From: Mangifera indica
Taxonomy: Eukaryota; Streptophyta; Magnoliopsida; Sapindales; Anacardiaceae
Assembly: GCF_011075055.1 (NCBI RefSeq)
Contig: NC_058148.1
Location: forward strand, 15,679,969 to 15,743,968
Length of the DNA: 64,000 nucleotides
Direction: 5' to 3'
Part shown: positions 1 to 12,665 of the stretch, piece by piece
How the letters are laid out: every line of letters begins with the position of its first letter
Position numbering within the stretch: position 1 is the first letter of the stretch
Notes under the pieces: generated by a model
What the model was told of the DNA's origin: nothing
Seen by the model: the letters and a program-made list of their open reading frames with translations, nothing else
Database searches by the model: none
Made by a program: the position numbers and the translations under genes

Positions 1-2977
1 AAGCAAAGTTTGGATGAGTTTTTATCTAATATTAATAAGGGAAAAGCTGTCATTGTTTCACTATCTCCACAGTCTAGAACTTCTCTTGCTGTTCATTTCG
101 GCCTCTCTCCGCTTCAGGTCAAACTCTTATCAATTTTTTTTTTTTAGCTTTCTTCTTGTTTTATGCTTGTCATGTTTTAGGATAATATGAATTTATGATT
201 TGAGCAACTGGGTTATTTTAAGTGAAGTTGATATTAAGAATTGTAGTTGATAATTTGATTTTCGTAAATATTTGGTAAATGATTTTGAATTGTTAAGTCA
301 TTTATATTGTGCGTAGTGTTTGGTAATTTAGTATGAAACTGCTATATGGTTGTAATGATAGGAAGTTTTTTTACAACCCCCTTCCCCCCACCCCCCCAAA
401 AATTTCAGGTTTTTAAGAAACTTACAACATTTTTGAAGACTTTGGGAGTAAAGGCTGTATTTGACACAAGTTGCAGTAGAGATATAGTGCTTATTGAAAC
501 TTGTAATGAATTTATTACTCGTTACAAACTGAGCCAAGGATCTGATGATGAAAAGTCTAAAGCCTCCTTACCCATGCTTTCATCGGCATGTCCAGGTATG
601 CAACTGCATAATTCTTGGCTTGGCTTTAAAAACTTCCATGCACTGTATGTAAATGCTTGGTGTTCTAACAAGCACACAATTAGAAGCTCGAATACATATA
701 AAGAGGGGAGTGGGAGGTGAAAGGGGGAGAGAAAGGGAGATAATTTCTTAGCTGTGGAAGATGCCTCCTAGGTGAAAACTGTTATATGAACATCTTTCTT
801 TGATTGTAGGTTGGATATGCTATGCTGAAAAACAACTTGGATCTTATATTCTGCCTTACATATCTTCTGTGAAGAGCCCCCAACAAACAATTGGAGCTAC
901 CATCAAACATCTCATATGCCAAAAACTGGGTCTCAGGTAGCCTCTCCATTAAAAAAATTACTTTTCCACTGGAGCCCTTTTCTTTTGGCAATTGGAATGT
1001 AAGGAATTTTTTTTTGTATGAATTACAGATAATGACAATTAATGTAGTCTAAGCTTCAATTTAAGGAAATTCTGTGTAGTTGTAGAACAACTGCCCTTGG
1101 TTTCTTATTGTCTAGGTTAATGTAATTGAATGAATTAATTGGGAATATGTATTTAATAGGCCAGAAGAGATTTACCATGTGACTGTGATGCCTTGTTATG
1201 ATAAGAAGCTTGAAGCTGCCAGGGATGACTTTGTTTTCCAAGTGGAATCTCAAGAAACCTGTAATAATGAAGGTCTCATGATTCCTGAGGTTGATTCAGT
1301 CTTGACATCCGGCGAAGTCTTAGATTTGATACAGGTGAGATGAAGCTTTCATTTGTTGTAATTTCATAAGTTCTCCATGGAATATTTTCTTTTCAAAGTA
1401 ATCTTTCATTATAATTTCATATTAATCTATGTTTGCAGTTAAAAGCAACAGATTTTAAGGCCTTAGAGGAATCTTCTCTGGATAAAATGTGAGAATAAAT
1501 ATATTTTTCTAAGGTTCCTTCCACATGCCATTTATTATTTCTGTTTAGATTTAGAGTTCCCACAACCTTAATGCAGGTTGACAAATATTGATGAAGAAGG
1601 GCATCTTTTTGGGGTTCCTGGAAGCTCTGGAGGTTATGCAGAAACAGTTTTCCGATATGCTGCTAAAATGCTCTTTGGAAGAAATTTTGACGGCGAACTG
1701 AACTTCAGAACCATAAGAAATTCAGATTTCAGAGAGGTGGTTTTGGAAGTAAGTTCCCTTTTTAATTTGGTCTCATCTTATAAGCATATGAAGCTTATGT
1801 CTCAGACATAAATTTATCTACTGATTGGGATATCAGTGTTTATACATAGAAAAATTTGGAGACTGGTGCCAGGCCTGAAGCACCGATTTGTTTTTTTATT
1901 AATTGGAGTGTGAACCAGGTTACCAAAGCTGCATGTGATGCATTTATGTGTGTAAGTATAGAATATAGTTATGTACTTTCTTTTTGTGTTGTAACATTTT
2001 GTTTCATCTTATAACATAGGTGGGGGGGAAAACAGTGTTGAAATCTGCACTATGTTATGGCTTTCAGAACCTGCAGAACATTGTCAGGAAAGTGAAAATG
2101 CGAAAATGTGATTATCATTTTGTAGAGGTCATGGCATGCCCTGCAGGTCAATGATTCCTCTTCTCTAATTTCTTTTTTTTTTTTTTTTCAATTGTTTCAC
2201 TGAAAAAGCTGAGTTGATGGTAATGGGCCACATTTTCATTAAACAGGTTGCTTGAACGGTGGAGGTCAAGTTAAGCCAAACCCAGGGCAACCTCCAAAAG
2301 AATTGATTCAGTCATTGGAAACCATCTACATGGAAAATGTAAGTGTTCATCTTTAGTCAAGAACTTCGTTTCAGTTGTGTATTTCTTGAATCGCTTGTTT
2401 TTAAACTTGGAAAAGCATATAAAGTTTTTGTGTATTATGAGAAATGCATTGCATAATCAAGAAATGTGAGTTTCCTGACATTAGTAAAATCCCATGCACA
2501 AGCAATTTTGGTATGTGAAGTTAGCATCACCCTACTTCATCAAACTTTTGGCCGTCGTATGTTGATGAAAAGATCCCAGTATCTTAAGTTGTTGACCAGT
2601 GTTAGCTGGAAACCAATATTGCCCATCAAAATGCCATTTACAAACTCATCTGGGTAATATTTTTACAAACGACTTGATTTTTAAAATGTATACTGTGAAC
2701 ACTAGAGCTTGCATTTCATTGCACTTGCACGAAATATCTATTTGAAAGTTCTGTTCAATTATGCACTTCATTTTTTTGTGACTAGTGCTATGTTTTAACA
2801 AGATTGTTCTTTTATATATTTTAGGTGTTGGTGGCTGATCCTTTTAAAAATCCTCTCGTGAAAAGTCTATATGATGAGTGGCTTGAGCAACCTGGTTCAG
2901 AGAAAGCTAAAAGACACATGCACACAGAATATCACCCTGTGGTAAAGAGCATTACTGCTCAGTTACACAATTGGTAA
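1..2977 (+). CDS. NAR1: NAR1 / IOP1-like cytosolic Fe-S cluster assembly factor (5' end outside window)
   Basis: This is the C-terminal 399 residues of a NAR1 (Nar1/IOP1, iron-only hydrogenase-like) protein, which acts in the cytosolic iron-sulfur assembly pathway. Exons that join in frame are 1-117, 409-595, 810-936, 1160-1334, 1439-1488, 1577-1748, 2020-2146, 2247-2338 and 2825-2977, all with GT-AG junctions. The conserved cluster-binding cysteines are visible in [15 protein letters not shown] and the paired cysteines of [13 protein letters not shown]. The protein ends in LHNW; a C-terminal tryptophan is a family hallmark. The N-terminal ferredoxin-like cysteine motif lies before the window. 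The frame is open throughout, so the gene looks functional. Family assignment is confident; the intron borders are read by eye. Confidence 0.93.
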
Positions 2978-4489
2978 AATCTGCTATGGTTCAAAACTAT
3001 AAGGTTTTGCAACTTAAAACTCTCCGTGGGCCCTATGCCCACTCAAAGCTGCAACATTGTAGCAATCACATATACAACAGCTCATCATCACTGGCCCATA
3101 TCTTCTTAATTAGGGGCATTCAATTTTGATAGATTAAACAGATGGTTTCCTTTGTTTATCCCTTTTTTTTTTTGGCTCGTATACATGCCGTATATTAGAA
3201 TTTTGTTATACATATAAGAAAGAGTTCTTTTTGTCACTCAAGAACTCTTTAGCTCAGCTTTAATTCCCTTCATTCATGCACATGGCATTTGTTTATGAAC
3301 CTGTCATTCTCATTTTTGTACAATTGAACAGGTTTTGGGGAATGCTGGTGCATGCCATGAAACGAAATAATAGTCCTTGTATGTGTTGTTTAAACTTATT
3401 AATAGAAATAGAAATTTATTTATTTATTTCTGTTGTATGTTGAGTAAAATTTGTACCTTTCAATCTTGGCAATAACTATTTGGCATTGTTTAAATGTGTA
3501 GGCACTTATTTTGAACATGAAGATCGCTTTCTTTGTTTGCACTGCCCTCAAATTTTCTATATTTTAAAGTGTTATTTTAGGAATAAAATATTATTTAATT
3601 ATTTAATGAGATATCATCATTAAATTTAAATTAGTCTTTATTGTAAATATATAATTTTAAGTTCAAATTGATCTTGACTAGGGCATTATTCAAAATTGGC
3701 CCACATTAAATCTAGCTTTAGATAAGCTAACTAGGCAATTACTTTGCGGAAGACTATGCTGAAAACCATAAGGTGTTCCCTTTACTAATCTTATAAAATA
3801 TTCCATTGCATTTACTTTGTCAAGTTCTTTGCAATGAAGTTGTCTTGCAAGATTGATTAATTCAAAGGTTGTCTTGCAGTTATGGTAGATTGGTAACTCA
3901 TGGCTCCATAGGACTAAAGATAAAATTAAATCAAATTGAGACCAAACAAAAATCAATTTAAACTCAGTTTAAATTCAAAATAATCAATTATAGATCAAGT
4001 TTAGTTTATTCGATTAGTATTAAGTTTACCATAGAAGTCATTGGAAAAAAAAATTGTTGTTTTAGAAAAAAAAAAAAGGAATCATAAAATAAAAAATAAA
4101 AAAAGTTATTAAAAAGGATGACCCTGCTAAAGATTTGATTAAATCAAACGGGCTCAATCAATTTCAAATCGGGGTTACTTTGCTCTTACTTGGTTTGTTC
4201 AAATCAAATACCAAACCACACTAGAGTCAGCTTGGATAACATCTACCCTTATATAAGACATTTTGATTGATTTGTAATCAACTTCCATACCACTTTCCAC
4301 TCGTTATTCATATCATTAAAATCCACCATGTACAGCAAGGAGCTATTGTCATAACTCTAAATCAAACACTGGTTGTTTGATTGGATACTGAAGACAAATA
4401 TTCATAATCTAGAAAAAGGAAACATAGGGTAACATAAGAAACAGGGATGGAAGAAATGTTGCAAAAACTATAAATCACCCTCAAGCAAA
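2978..4489. other. Intergenic region between the convergent NAR1 and coiled-coil genes
   Basis: The stretch holds the 3' untranslated regions of two convergent genes and AT-rich DNA. I see no coding potential beyond short chance frames, no terminal inverted repeats and no RNA gene. Confidence 0.6.
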
Positions 4490-6112
4490 TCAAAAACCTT
4501 TAGGGAGAACCTTTCTTCCATAAGGGCGTTTGCTTTCATCTGATTTGCGAGCTGTTCGAGCCACTCTGCTTCCTGTGTTGGAACTCTGGCAATAGTCAGA
4601 ACTTTTGGATAGTTTCCTGTGATGAGAATTAAAACCAATTTCACTGGATACTTGCATCTTGTTCTCTGATATGCTTTCATCTTCAAGAGAATCATAGCCC
4701 ATTGCCTCAAATTCCTACAAGACACCCCCAGTCAGATGTGGCCAAGCAACAAGTGATCAGAGATGTAATGAATGAAAACATACCTTGGACTTTGTCTTGG
4801 TACAATAGGGTGTTAAACAGGGATTCAAATCCTTGAGAAACATGTCATCTGGACTGCCAGGAGTTGTTGCAGCCTCAGAGCTGAACTCCTGAACAAAATT
4901 TTAAACAATATCATCAACTGATAATCCAATGTAAACTCAGGTTTGGCAACCGCAATAAACACATTGTAACATCGAGGTCAATAGTCTTTGTCACTGTCAA
5001 GATATCCTTTGCTTTTGGACACACAATCCAGTTTTTTCAAATGCACTTTTGAATGTGGGGTGCTTACCAGAGAGTTGGCAGCCTCTTCATAATCATATGC
5101 GGGTGTTCTTGGACCACTGCCATGTAGTTGTAAACCTGTTCTGGTCGAACATTTTTCTGCCTTCACCTATTTAACCAATTTAATTAGCAATCTAAATTTA
5201 TTTATAAGCCAATCTTATTGATTTGATTCTGAATAAGAAATTTTATGAATATGGTGGAATACCTCAGCAAGGCCTTCTGCTAGGAACTGGAGCTGGTCTG
5301 TGAGAGAAGTAACCTGCCTTTGGAGACTCGGAATGACTTGTTTGGCTTGTTTCAGCTCAGAACCCTGCTTCTCTATAAGTTCTTGAAGCTGAGAATTCAT
5401 GGCATCTGGGAACAAAATTGCACTCTTTAATGCCTTTATTTCTTCCCTTTGATTCAAACACAAATCTTTCAGCTTCTCTACCTGCAATTTCCGATATAAA
5501 CATTTGCATTCATTTCAGATAAAGGCCAATTTTTATTTTGTTCAATGATCTATCGCATTCCAAATATACAATATTTTAATGAAATAGACTCACTTCATTG
5601 TTCTTTTCTTCAAGCAAAGACTTAAGCTGAGAAATTTCCATTTCTTGTTCCTTATTAGCATTCAAAAGCTCTCTCTCACTTCTCAAAACCATCGCCAATG
5701 TTCTCGTGTTCGCATTATTATTTTCCCCCTTAACTTCTGTGAGAGCTTTAACCTCACTTTTCTTCTCTCCTTTCCCAAACAACTTCCTCTGCAACCCCGC
5801 AAAATTCCCTCCTTTCCTCGCTGTCTTCTTCAGATCCTCCGCTATCACATCCGCCGGGATCACCAACCCCATTGTCCGATTCCCTTTTGACGACGACGAA
5901 GAAGAAGAAGATTTCTTCTGAACCATCAAGTTCTTGACCAAGGTCGTCAAGTTCTGGTTTTTATTAACCGAAGGTTTAGTATTGACAAGTGCACGAGAAA
6001 TTGAACTGGGGTTGTGGGGTTTAGTAGTTTTGAGTTCTGCTGACGAAGATGGATCTGAAAAATAAGATGATGTCGAGGATCTTGAATCGTACGAATTGTA
6101 CCTAGTTGCCAT
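4490..6112 (-). CDS. Plant-specific coiled-coil protein, 388 aa
   Basis: Five exons read in frame on the minus strand: 6112-5594, 5481-5263, 5166-5068, 4888-4784 and 4714-4490, all joining in phase 0. The N-terminus is rich in Ser, Thr, Tyr and Asn (MATRYNSYDSRSSTSSYF), followed by a basic segment with a run of serines around residue 70. From about residue 135 to 245 there is a heptad-rich Glu/Lys/Leu coiled coil (EREL, ISQLKSLLEE, VEKLKDLC, LQELIEKQ). The tail is Ser-rich and basic. I recall Arabidopsis relatives annotated as ROP-interactor-like coiled-coil proteins (At1g16520/At1g56080 type), but I am not sure of that name. A cytoskeletal or scaffold role is inference only. The start was chosen because the next upstream in-frame sequence is low-complexity leader. 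A transposon relic begins about 260 bp upstream. Confidence 0.75.
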
Positions 6113-6371
6113 TTCGATAAAAATATATGAGTTCGAGTAGAATGAAATGAGAAACAAAGTGATGATTTGGTAGGTTAAAAAAGATGGAAGAAGGAGAAGG
6201 AGAAGGAGAAGATTTGACTTTGAGATTGAGATTTGCTTGTAATGTTGGCAGTTTCTGTGAAGGTTTTGAAAATGGTGTTTCCCGACAACGTGACGACGTG
6301 GCATAAAGGCGCTGTCTGAATTCAAATTTTTTGAATTTGGCGTGAAAGGCGCGGGCCTGTGTTAATTTAAG

Positions 6372-7833
6372 GGCAAAGGACAATGCCCCACCCAAAATAT
6401 GCTGCATTTTCAAAGTTTTTTTTAATAATTTTGAAAATCACATCTATCCAACCTATAACCATTTAAATTTATTAATTTTAAAAATAAAATTATTATTTTA
6501 TATTTAATAATAGGCCAAACGACTATTTTCCACCCAAGGTTTGATGTTTTCTCAAAAGTCCTTCCTTTAACTATAGAAACACTAAACACCCACCCATGAC
6601 CGGTTAGATTTAACCAAACCCTAACGCCTGAAAATTTTATCTCCTTTTGCCCCCCTAAATTTTAAAAACTAAAATTTTTCCCCAGCTTATGTTTTAAAAA
6701 AAGACAGTTTCACCCTAGGGTTTGGTTTTGAAATCTCCGACAACCGTTCCGGCTCCATTGCCGATGGCCTCTCCCTCCCGAAGCAACCTCTCCTTCCAGC
6801 GAATGTTTTCCTCCCATTTGGAGGCTCGATCAGCGTCGGAGATTTCAAAATCAAACCCTAGGGTGAAACTGCCATTTTTTAAAACTTAGGCTGGGGGAAA
6901 ATTTTAGTTTTTAAAGTTTAAGGGGGTAAAATTAGATTCTATTTTAGTTTATTTTTAATATTATAGCAAAAATGATGATTTTACCCCTACCACCGTTAGA
7001 GTTTAGTTAAATCTAACCGGCTATGGGTGGGTGTTTGGTGTTTCCATAGTTAAATGGGGGACTTTTGAGAAAACATCAAACCTTGGGTGGGAAATAGTCG
7101 TTTGGCCTTAATAATAAAAATAAACTTAACTATGATTTTATTTTCCTCTCTAAATTTAAAAAACTAACTTTTCTCCCCTAAACTAAGTTTGAAAAAATCA
7201 CATTGCCCCCCTCAAAGTTTAGTTTCAAAATCTCTTCACTTTCTCCAACACCATCACTAGTCGTCTTTCCCTCCCGATGGTTTTCCTTTCTCCAATGGTC
7301 TGCCTTAACTCCACCCCAATCTCTCTAACATTGAGAGACGTCGTCTGGGAAGAAAAATCGTCTTCCCAGACAATAAAGACAATATCGATCAATATTGCAT
7401 TTATCATCAGGGAAGATGATTGTTTTTCTAGATGAAGACGAGTCATTTTTCTAGTCTTCCGTCTAAACCCAGAAAACATCTCTCAGTGCTTGAGGGGTTG
7501 GGATAGAGTTAAGATAGGTTGTCAGAAGAAAGGAAACTGTTGGAAAGGAGAGACAACCGACGATAGTGCTAAAGAAAGTGATGGGGTTTTGAAACTAAAC
7601 CCTTGGGGGGTTTAAAGTTTAGAGTTCATAAAGTGATCTTTTCAAACTTGGTTTATGGGATAAAATGTTTGTTTTTAAACTTCTAGAAGGAAAAATAAGA
7701 TTAAATTTTTAAAGGTTAGGTTTCTATTAAATTTAATTGATCATGAGTGAATAAATAATACTTTCAAAGTTAGCATAAGAAACTTTGGAAAATTAGCATA
7801 CTTTGGGTGAGAAATAGTCCTTTAGTCTGAGGC
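6372..7833. mobile_element. Older foldback element, split by a younger insertion
   Basis: Sequence near 6372-6440 (GGCAAAGGACAATGCCCCAC and on) is an imperfect inverted match to 7760-7830, which ends in a CCCAAAGTATGC-type motif on the opposite strand. The flanks of the inner element (6513-7107) read on into each other as the interior of this older copy. The ends are worn and I could not find a clear target-site duplication, so the outer limits are approximate. The left end lies in the promoter region of the coiled-coil gene. Confidence 0.5.
6513..7107. mobile_element. GGCC-ended foldback MITE (Mutator-like), 595 bp
   Basis: The element starts GGCCAAACGACTATTT and ends with the inverse of the same motif. 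Its arms stay complementary for some 250 bp inward, so the whole unit can fold back. It is flanked by a perfect 9-bp direct repeat TTAATAATA (6504-6512 and 7108-7116), the length typical of Mutator-like elements. The interior has no transposase. It sits inside an older relative. Confidence 0.85.
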
Positions 7834-8421
7834 TTTGTTTTTGATCGGCTGGACTTAGAGACGAATGGGCTTGGCTGGGGAGAAATGGTTGACCCATCAA
7901 GTTATTAATAATAACCCATTAATAGAAATGAATTTAGGTCGAACAGAATCCAAACGAGAGCAGCTCAAATTTAGTGTAAATCTAAAATGATTAATTCGAG
8001 ATTGACAGCTTTGAACAGATCTTTCTTTGGTCTGAAAATGTTGCTTTAGAAAGCTAGTGAATGGTTTTCACTTTAAAACATGCATAAATTATAATATTAT
8101 AATTATGTGATCAATTCATTAAAAAAAATTATTAACATATATAATTAGAGTTGGACTCAATCAAAGTTAAACTCAAATAAAATCTAACTTAAAATCAGAT
8201 CAAGGTAAGCGAGTCGGGACTCATTTATAAAAACAAATTTAATAATTTGAACTCAAATTTAACTCATTTTACTAAATTAAGCCCAACATTTAACATTGTT
8301 GTCCATCCACCAAAGCACCAACTTTGCTCAATAAATTGTTGAAAAGAAAAAAAATTAAACCAATTAATGATCAGATAACTCAATATTACAACTGAATTAC
8401 CTATGACAAATTTTAATTATT
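7834..8421. other. AT-rich intergenic stretch
   Basis: This is the 3' flank of the serine acetyltransferase gene. I see no further gene or repeat in it. Confidence 0.55.
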
Positions 8422-9177
8422 TTATTTTATTACTCTAGCAGGATTTCCTACGGCAGTGCGTCTTGGAGGAACCTCCTTCAAGACTACCGAGCCTGCACCA
8501 ATTCTTGCCGCTTCGCCAATTCTAATATTCCCCAAAACTTTACACCCTGCTCCCAATAACACACTATCTCCAATTTTCGGATGCCTGTCCCCTGAAACTT
8601 TCCCTGTACCCCCAAGTGTCACATTGTGCAAATTTGTCACATTGTCTCCAACCACCACCGTCTCTCCGATCACAACTCCGGTGGCATGATCAATCAATAT
8701 CGCCTGTCCAATTTTCGCCCTTGGATGGATGTCCACGGCAAAAACTTCGGAAACCCTACTTTGTAACAGTAGTGCCATACTAGACCTACCTTGTGACCAA
8801 AGTTTACGTGCAATTCTATGAGCCTGGCAGGCCAAAAAGCCCTTGAAATGTAGAAAACAATGTACGTAACTTATGCATGTGGGGTCACGTTCTCTCGCAG
8901 CTCTTAGATCGTCCCTGATTGCCGTCTTGATGCTGTGATCGTCACCTAAAATGGCGATGAAAAGTTGTGAAAGAGTGTCGATGGGAAGACTGGGAGTGCT
9001 CAGCTTCATGGCGAGGTGATTTGAAAGCGCTGACTCTAGTGAAATGTGTGACAGAACCGAAAAGCTATAGTAGTTGAACAAGAAGGGCTCTTGTTTGATA
9101 TCTGATCGAGCTTCCTCTCTAATTCTGAACCAGAGATGATCGTCTTCATCATCTATGCCGTTGTTGTGAGTTTCCAT
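8422..9177 (-). CDS. Serine O-acetyltransferase, tail-less, 251 aa
   Basis: This single-exon gene encodes serine acetyltransferase, which makes O-acetylserine from serine and acetyl-CoA, the committed step to cysteine. The N-terminal alpha-helical SAT domain (residues 15-135, with ERDP and the YVHCFLHFKGFLACQAHR stretch) is followed by the left-handed beta-helix hexapeptide repeats (about 145-250). Expected catalytic residues are present: Asp98, Asp163-His164 (DHATGVVIGE) and His199 (GDRHPKIG). The reading frame stops right after GNPARVIK. Typical plant SATs carry some 30-40 more residues, ending in a motif such as DYVI that docks into O-acetylserine(thiol)lyase. There is no evident plastid or mitochondrial transit peptide from this start, suggesting a cytosolic form. 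A TE copy lies about 400 bp upstream. Confidence 0.92.
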   Translation of the reverse strand: METHNNGIDDEDDHLWFRIREEARSDIKQEPFLFNYYSFSVLSHISLESALSNHLAMKLSTPSLPIDTLSQLFIAILGDDHSIKTAIRDDLRAARERDPTCISYVHCFLHFKGFLACQAHRIARKLWSQGRSSMALLLQSRVSEVFAVDIHPRAKIGQAILIDHATGVVIGETVVVGDNVTNLHNVTLGGTGKVSGDRHPKIGDSVLLGAGCKVLGNIRIGEAARIGAGSVVLKEVPPRRTAVGNPARVIK

Positions 9178-9574
9178 GAAAACCCTTTTGAGAGATGGAC
9201 ATGAAAGTGCAGTGGCATAATCTGTTGGAGGGGAGAGTAGAGAATAGCTTTGAAGTTTGACAAGCTGCCATTGAAATCAGTGGAGGTGGAAACTGAAGAG
9301 AGAAGGTGAAAGGATTATACAGGAAGAAAGGGATAAAGAGATAGAAGTAGAAGGAATTTCTCGGAAGGAGAAGAAGATGGAGAAGAAAATGGAGATGAAG
9401 ATGACGCAAGAGGTGACGATTATTAGAATGATTGGAGTAGTGGTCAAGCAAAAATTGGGTTCGGCAGCAGGCAAGACCAATTTGCAGTTAAGTCAACGCG
9501 GAATTTGTCAACCAAATGAGAAGATGAAAGAAAGATATCTATCAAATGGATACTTGCTAATATTATTTCCATTA

Positions 9575-10495
9575 GGCCAAAACACTTGGTCCCACCCAAG
9601 GTATAGTGAATTTAACTCCACCCTCCAACTTTTAAAAATGGAATCACTCACCCATGATTTGGAAAACTAACACCTATACTCCAAAATTAAGTTAAGATTA
9701 AGGGTAAAATCATCATTTAACAATAATATTTAATGTTTATATCATTTTACACCCTCAATTTGGAAAATTAATAATTTCCTCCAAAATTAAGTTTTAAAAA
9801 GTGATATTTCCCCTCATACCTAAGGTTTCCAATTTTTTCGGTGAATTTTTGACTAACGATGGTCGATCTCTCTCTCTCCTAGTGTTGTCTCTCCCTCTGA
9901 TGCTCAATATCATATCAATGATATTTGGATTTGATTAAATCCAAACATCTAGATGAAGACTCTTCGTCTAGATCTTTATCATCCAGACTAAGTCGATTTC
10001 GTCTGGATGACAACGACGGTCCAAATGAGGAGATTGGTCTCTTCTGGACCATCGTCATCGTCCAGATGAAATCGATTTCGTCTGGATAATGAAGATCCAA
10101 CAAAGAGTTTCAACTTTTCGTTTAAATTTCATCTACTCCAGATATCGTTGATTCGATATTGAACACCGGAGGAAGAGACGACACTGTGAGGGAGAGAGAT
10201 TGCCCATCATTGGTCAAAAAATTCGCTGGCGAAATTAGAAACCCTAGATAGGGGAAAAATGTCATTTTTCAAAACTAAATTTTGGAAAAAATTATTAGTT
10301 TTTCAAATTAAGGAGTTAAAATGATGTAAACTTTAAATATTATTGTTAAATGATGATTTTGCCTTTAACCTTAACTTAATTTTGAAGGTTAGGTGTTAGT
10401 TTTCTAAATTATAGGTGGATATTTAAGTTTTTGAAAGTTAGAGAGTAAGACTTTGAGAATTCACTATACCTTGGGCGGGAATAAGTCTTTTGGCC
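9575..10495. mobile_element. GGCC-ended foldback MITE, 921 bp
   Basis: The termini read GGCCAAAACACTTGGTCCCA and, inverted, GGCCAAAAGACTTATTCCCG. The flanks carry a 9-bp duplication with one mismatch, TTTCCATTA and TATCCATTA. The centre contains several inverted copies of a motif with CGTCTAGATGA or CGTCTGGATGA, so it folds into a long imperfect hairpin. It lies about 400 bp upstream of the serine acetyltransferase start. There is no open frame of note. Confidence 0.8.
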
Positions 10496-10938
10496 TATCC
10501 ATTATTACTCTTTATATTGTAACAAAAGTCATAAGACATTGCAAAAAAAAAAAAAAAAATTAAAATTGGAGGAAAATAAGCGAACTTTGAATTCTGACAT
10601 CTCCAACTCCAACTATTACGAAATCGAAGAGAACAAATGCATCCATGGTGTGCATATTATCATTGTTTTTTGTTGTAGTTATTATTATTACAAACACCTA
10701 AGCAAAATATAGGGGTTCTCTTTAATAGTAATCCTTAAACTCGAGGTTTGTGAAATTTTAATTAATTCATATGATAAAAAGGCCTCAGTTTGTTGAGTTT
10801 TAAGAGATCCACCTCATTGAATCCTCAGAGGCCTCAAAATAACGCCAAAGCCCAAATCATCCTACACAACATTAATCAAAAGTAATATTGTAATTAAATT
10901 CTTTCTATATAAAGTATTATTTCTTACTAATAAAATTA

Positions 10939-11732
10939 GGCCAAAGGAGTATATCCCACCCAAGTTTTATCCTAATCTCAAAAGTATACTCATGATAGTT
11001 AAAAAACCCAAATACTTACCTATAAATAAACTTATGTTAGATTTTTTTATTAAAGACAAACATAAAATTGTCATTTTACCTATAAATCATAAAACCCTAA
11101 AAATATATATTATTTTTTCTCTGTAATTTGAAAAATTAACAATTCCCCTTATATTTAAACTTTAAAAAGTTACTATTTTCTTAAAAGAGTTTAAAAACAG
11201 ACAATCGTTGGAACTACAATAAGACAACGTCTAGACGATGAAGTGTCATCTCTAGATTGATGATGCTTCTTGACGATGAAGACGCTTCATCGATCTAGAG
11301 TTGGACACGCTGGAGAGTTGGATGAAGCCTTCGTCATCTAAATGAATTGTCTAGATTCATTCAATCTAGATGATTCTAGACAACATGATGCACTTGAGAG
11401 AGACAACGATGACGACTTTGGATTAAAAGAAAAGTCACCTATTGCAGAGATAGTTGTTGGAGAGTCGTTGAAAATAAACTATAGGTTTTAGGGAGGATGT
11501 TACTTTTTTAAGTTAAAAAAACTTTTCGGTAAGAATGAAATTGTTGGTTTTTAAAACTATAGAGAAATATAATGAATTTTATATTTTTTAATATTAATAG
11601 TAAAATGTTAATTTTACCCTTACTTCTAACAAAAAAAAATAACAATAATTGGGTCATGAGTGAGTTTTTGAACTGTTATGAATGTATTTTTGAAATTAAA
11701 CTAAAACTTGGGTTAAAAATTATCCTTCGACC
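10939..11732. mobile_element. GGCC-ended foldback MITE, 794 bp
   Basis: The left end reads GGCCAAAGGAGTATATCCCA; the right end is its inverse with a worn terminus (GACC). The flanks ATAAAATTA and ATAAAATTG match at 8 of 9 positions, giving the target duplication. The interior has CGTCTAGACGATGAAG-type inverted motifs like those in the other family members. Its divergence suggests an older insertion. Confidence 0.72.
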
Positions 11733-11848
11733 ATAAAATTGTATTAATAAATAAATATTTTTAATTTATTTATACGAACCAATATGTTAATATATCATTT
11801 TTACTTATTTTAAAATCATGTAATAACAAAATTATATGCATTAATAAT

Positions 11849-11852
<4 letters not shown>

Positions 11853-11880
<28 letters not shown>

Positions 11881-11967
11881 TTATTTCGATTATATAAATG
11901 AATATATATTTAATGTAATTAAATAATTTTAAATTAATAATAAAAATAACGTTCAATTATATAATAA

Positions 11968-12013
<46 letters not shown>
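11853..12013. repeat. AT and AC microsatellites
   Basis: Two pure AT-dinucleotide runs (about 11853-11876 and 11972-12001) are followed at once by a short AC run. They lie in AT-rich intergenic DNA upstream of ADA2b and are likely length-variable. Confidence 0.9.
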
Positions 12014-12014
<1 letters not shown>

Positions 12015-12548
12015 TATTTGTGTAATTAAAAGTTGGTATATATAATATTGATTAAATAATTATTCTAATATTGTACTTATACCATGACATCTCATTGATA
12101 CATAGATTAAACATAATTTTATTAAAATCTTTTTATAATTTATTTAACAAAATATATAAATTGATTATCTTTTTAATTTATATTTAAATGAATCCTAAAA
12201 CAAGGAAAGCATAATTTTTCTTGGTTGGCAGTTGGCACCATAACTTTCTTGGCAAACTACATTCACATTCACTGTATCAGAGTAACCTGAGAATTCCGAA
12301 CCAAGTTGACCTTCGAGGCAATGACAAAGCATTGGTTACTCACTCCACTCTTTACCTGTCTTCTATTCAAAAATAAATCCAACCCAAATTCTTCACTGAG
12401 ATGTAAAAAACTCGGAAATCTATGATTTTGAACTGTGCCCATTAATTGTTACCCAAAAATGGAAGAACCCTTTTCCCAATTTTAGAAGATATCGAAGTTT
12501 CATAGTTGTTCAGAAACTTTAGGGTTTTTTTTCCCTCTCTCTTGGCCC

Positions 12549-12556
12549 TATAAATA
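12549..12556 (+). promoter_or_regulatory. TATA box of ADA2b
   Basis: The motif TATAAATA lies 110 bp before the ADA2b start codon, in a suitable place for a leader of about 80 bases. No start codon is seen between the expected start site and the chosen ATG. Confidence 0.6.
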
Positions 12557-12665
12557 CCAGTCTCTATCTTGTTCTTGTCATTGCAATTCAAGATATTCAC
12601 TATTACAAACATTCGCTAGTAAACAAGCAGCTGTTCTTCGTGAGCTTATTCAGCTTCAGAAGGAT

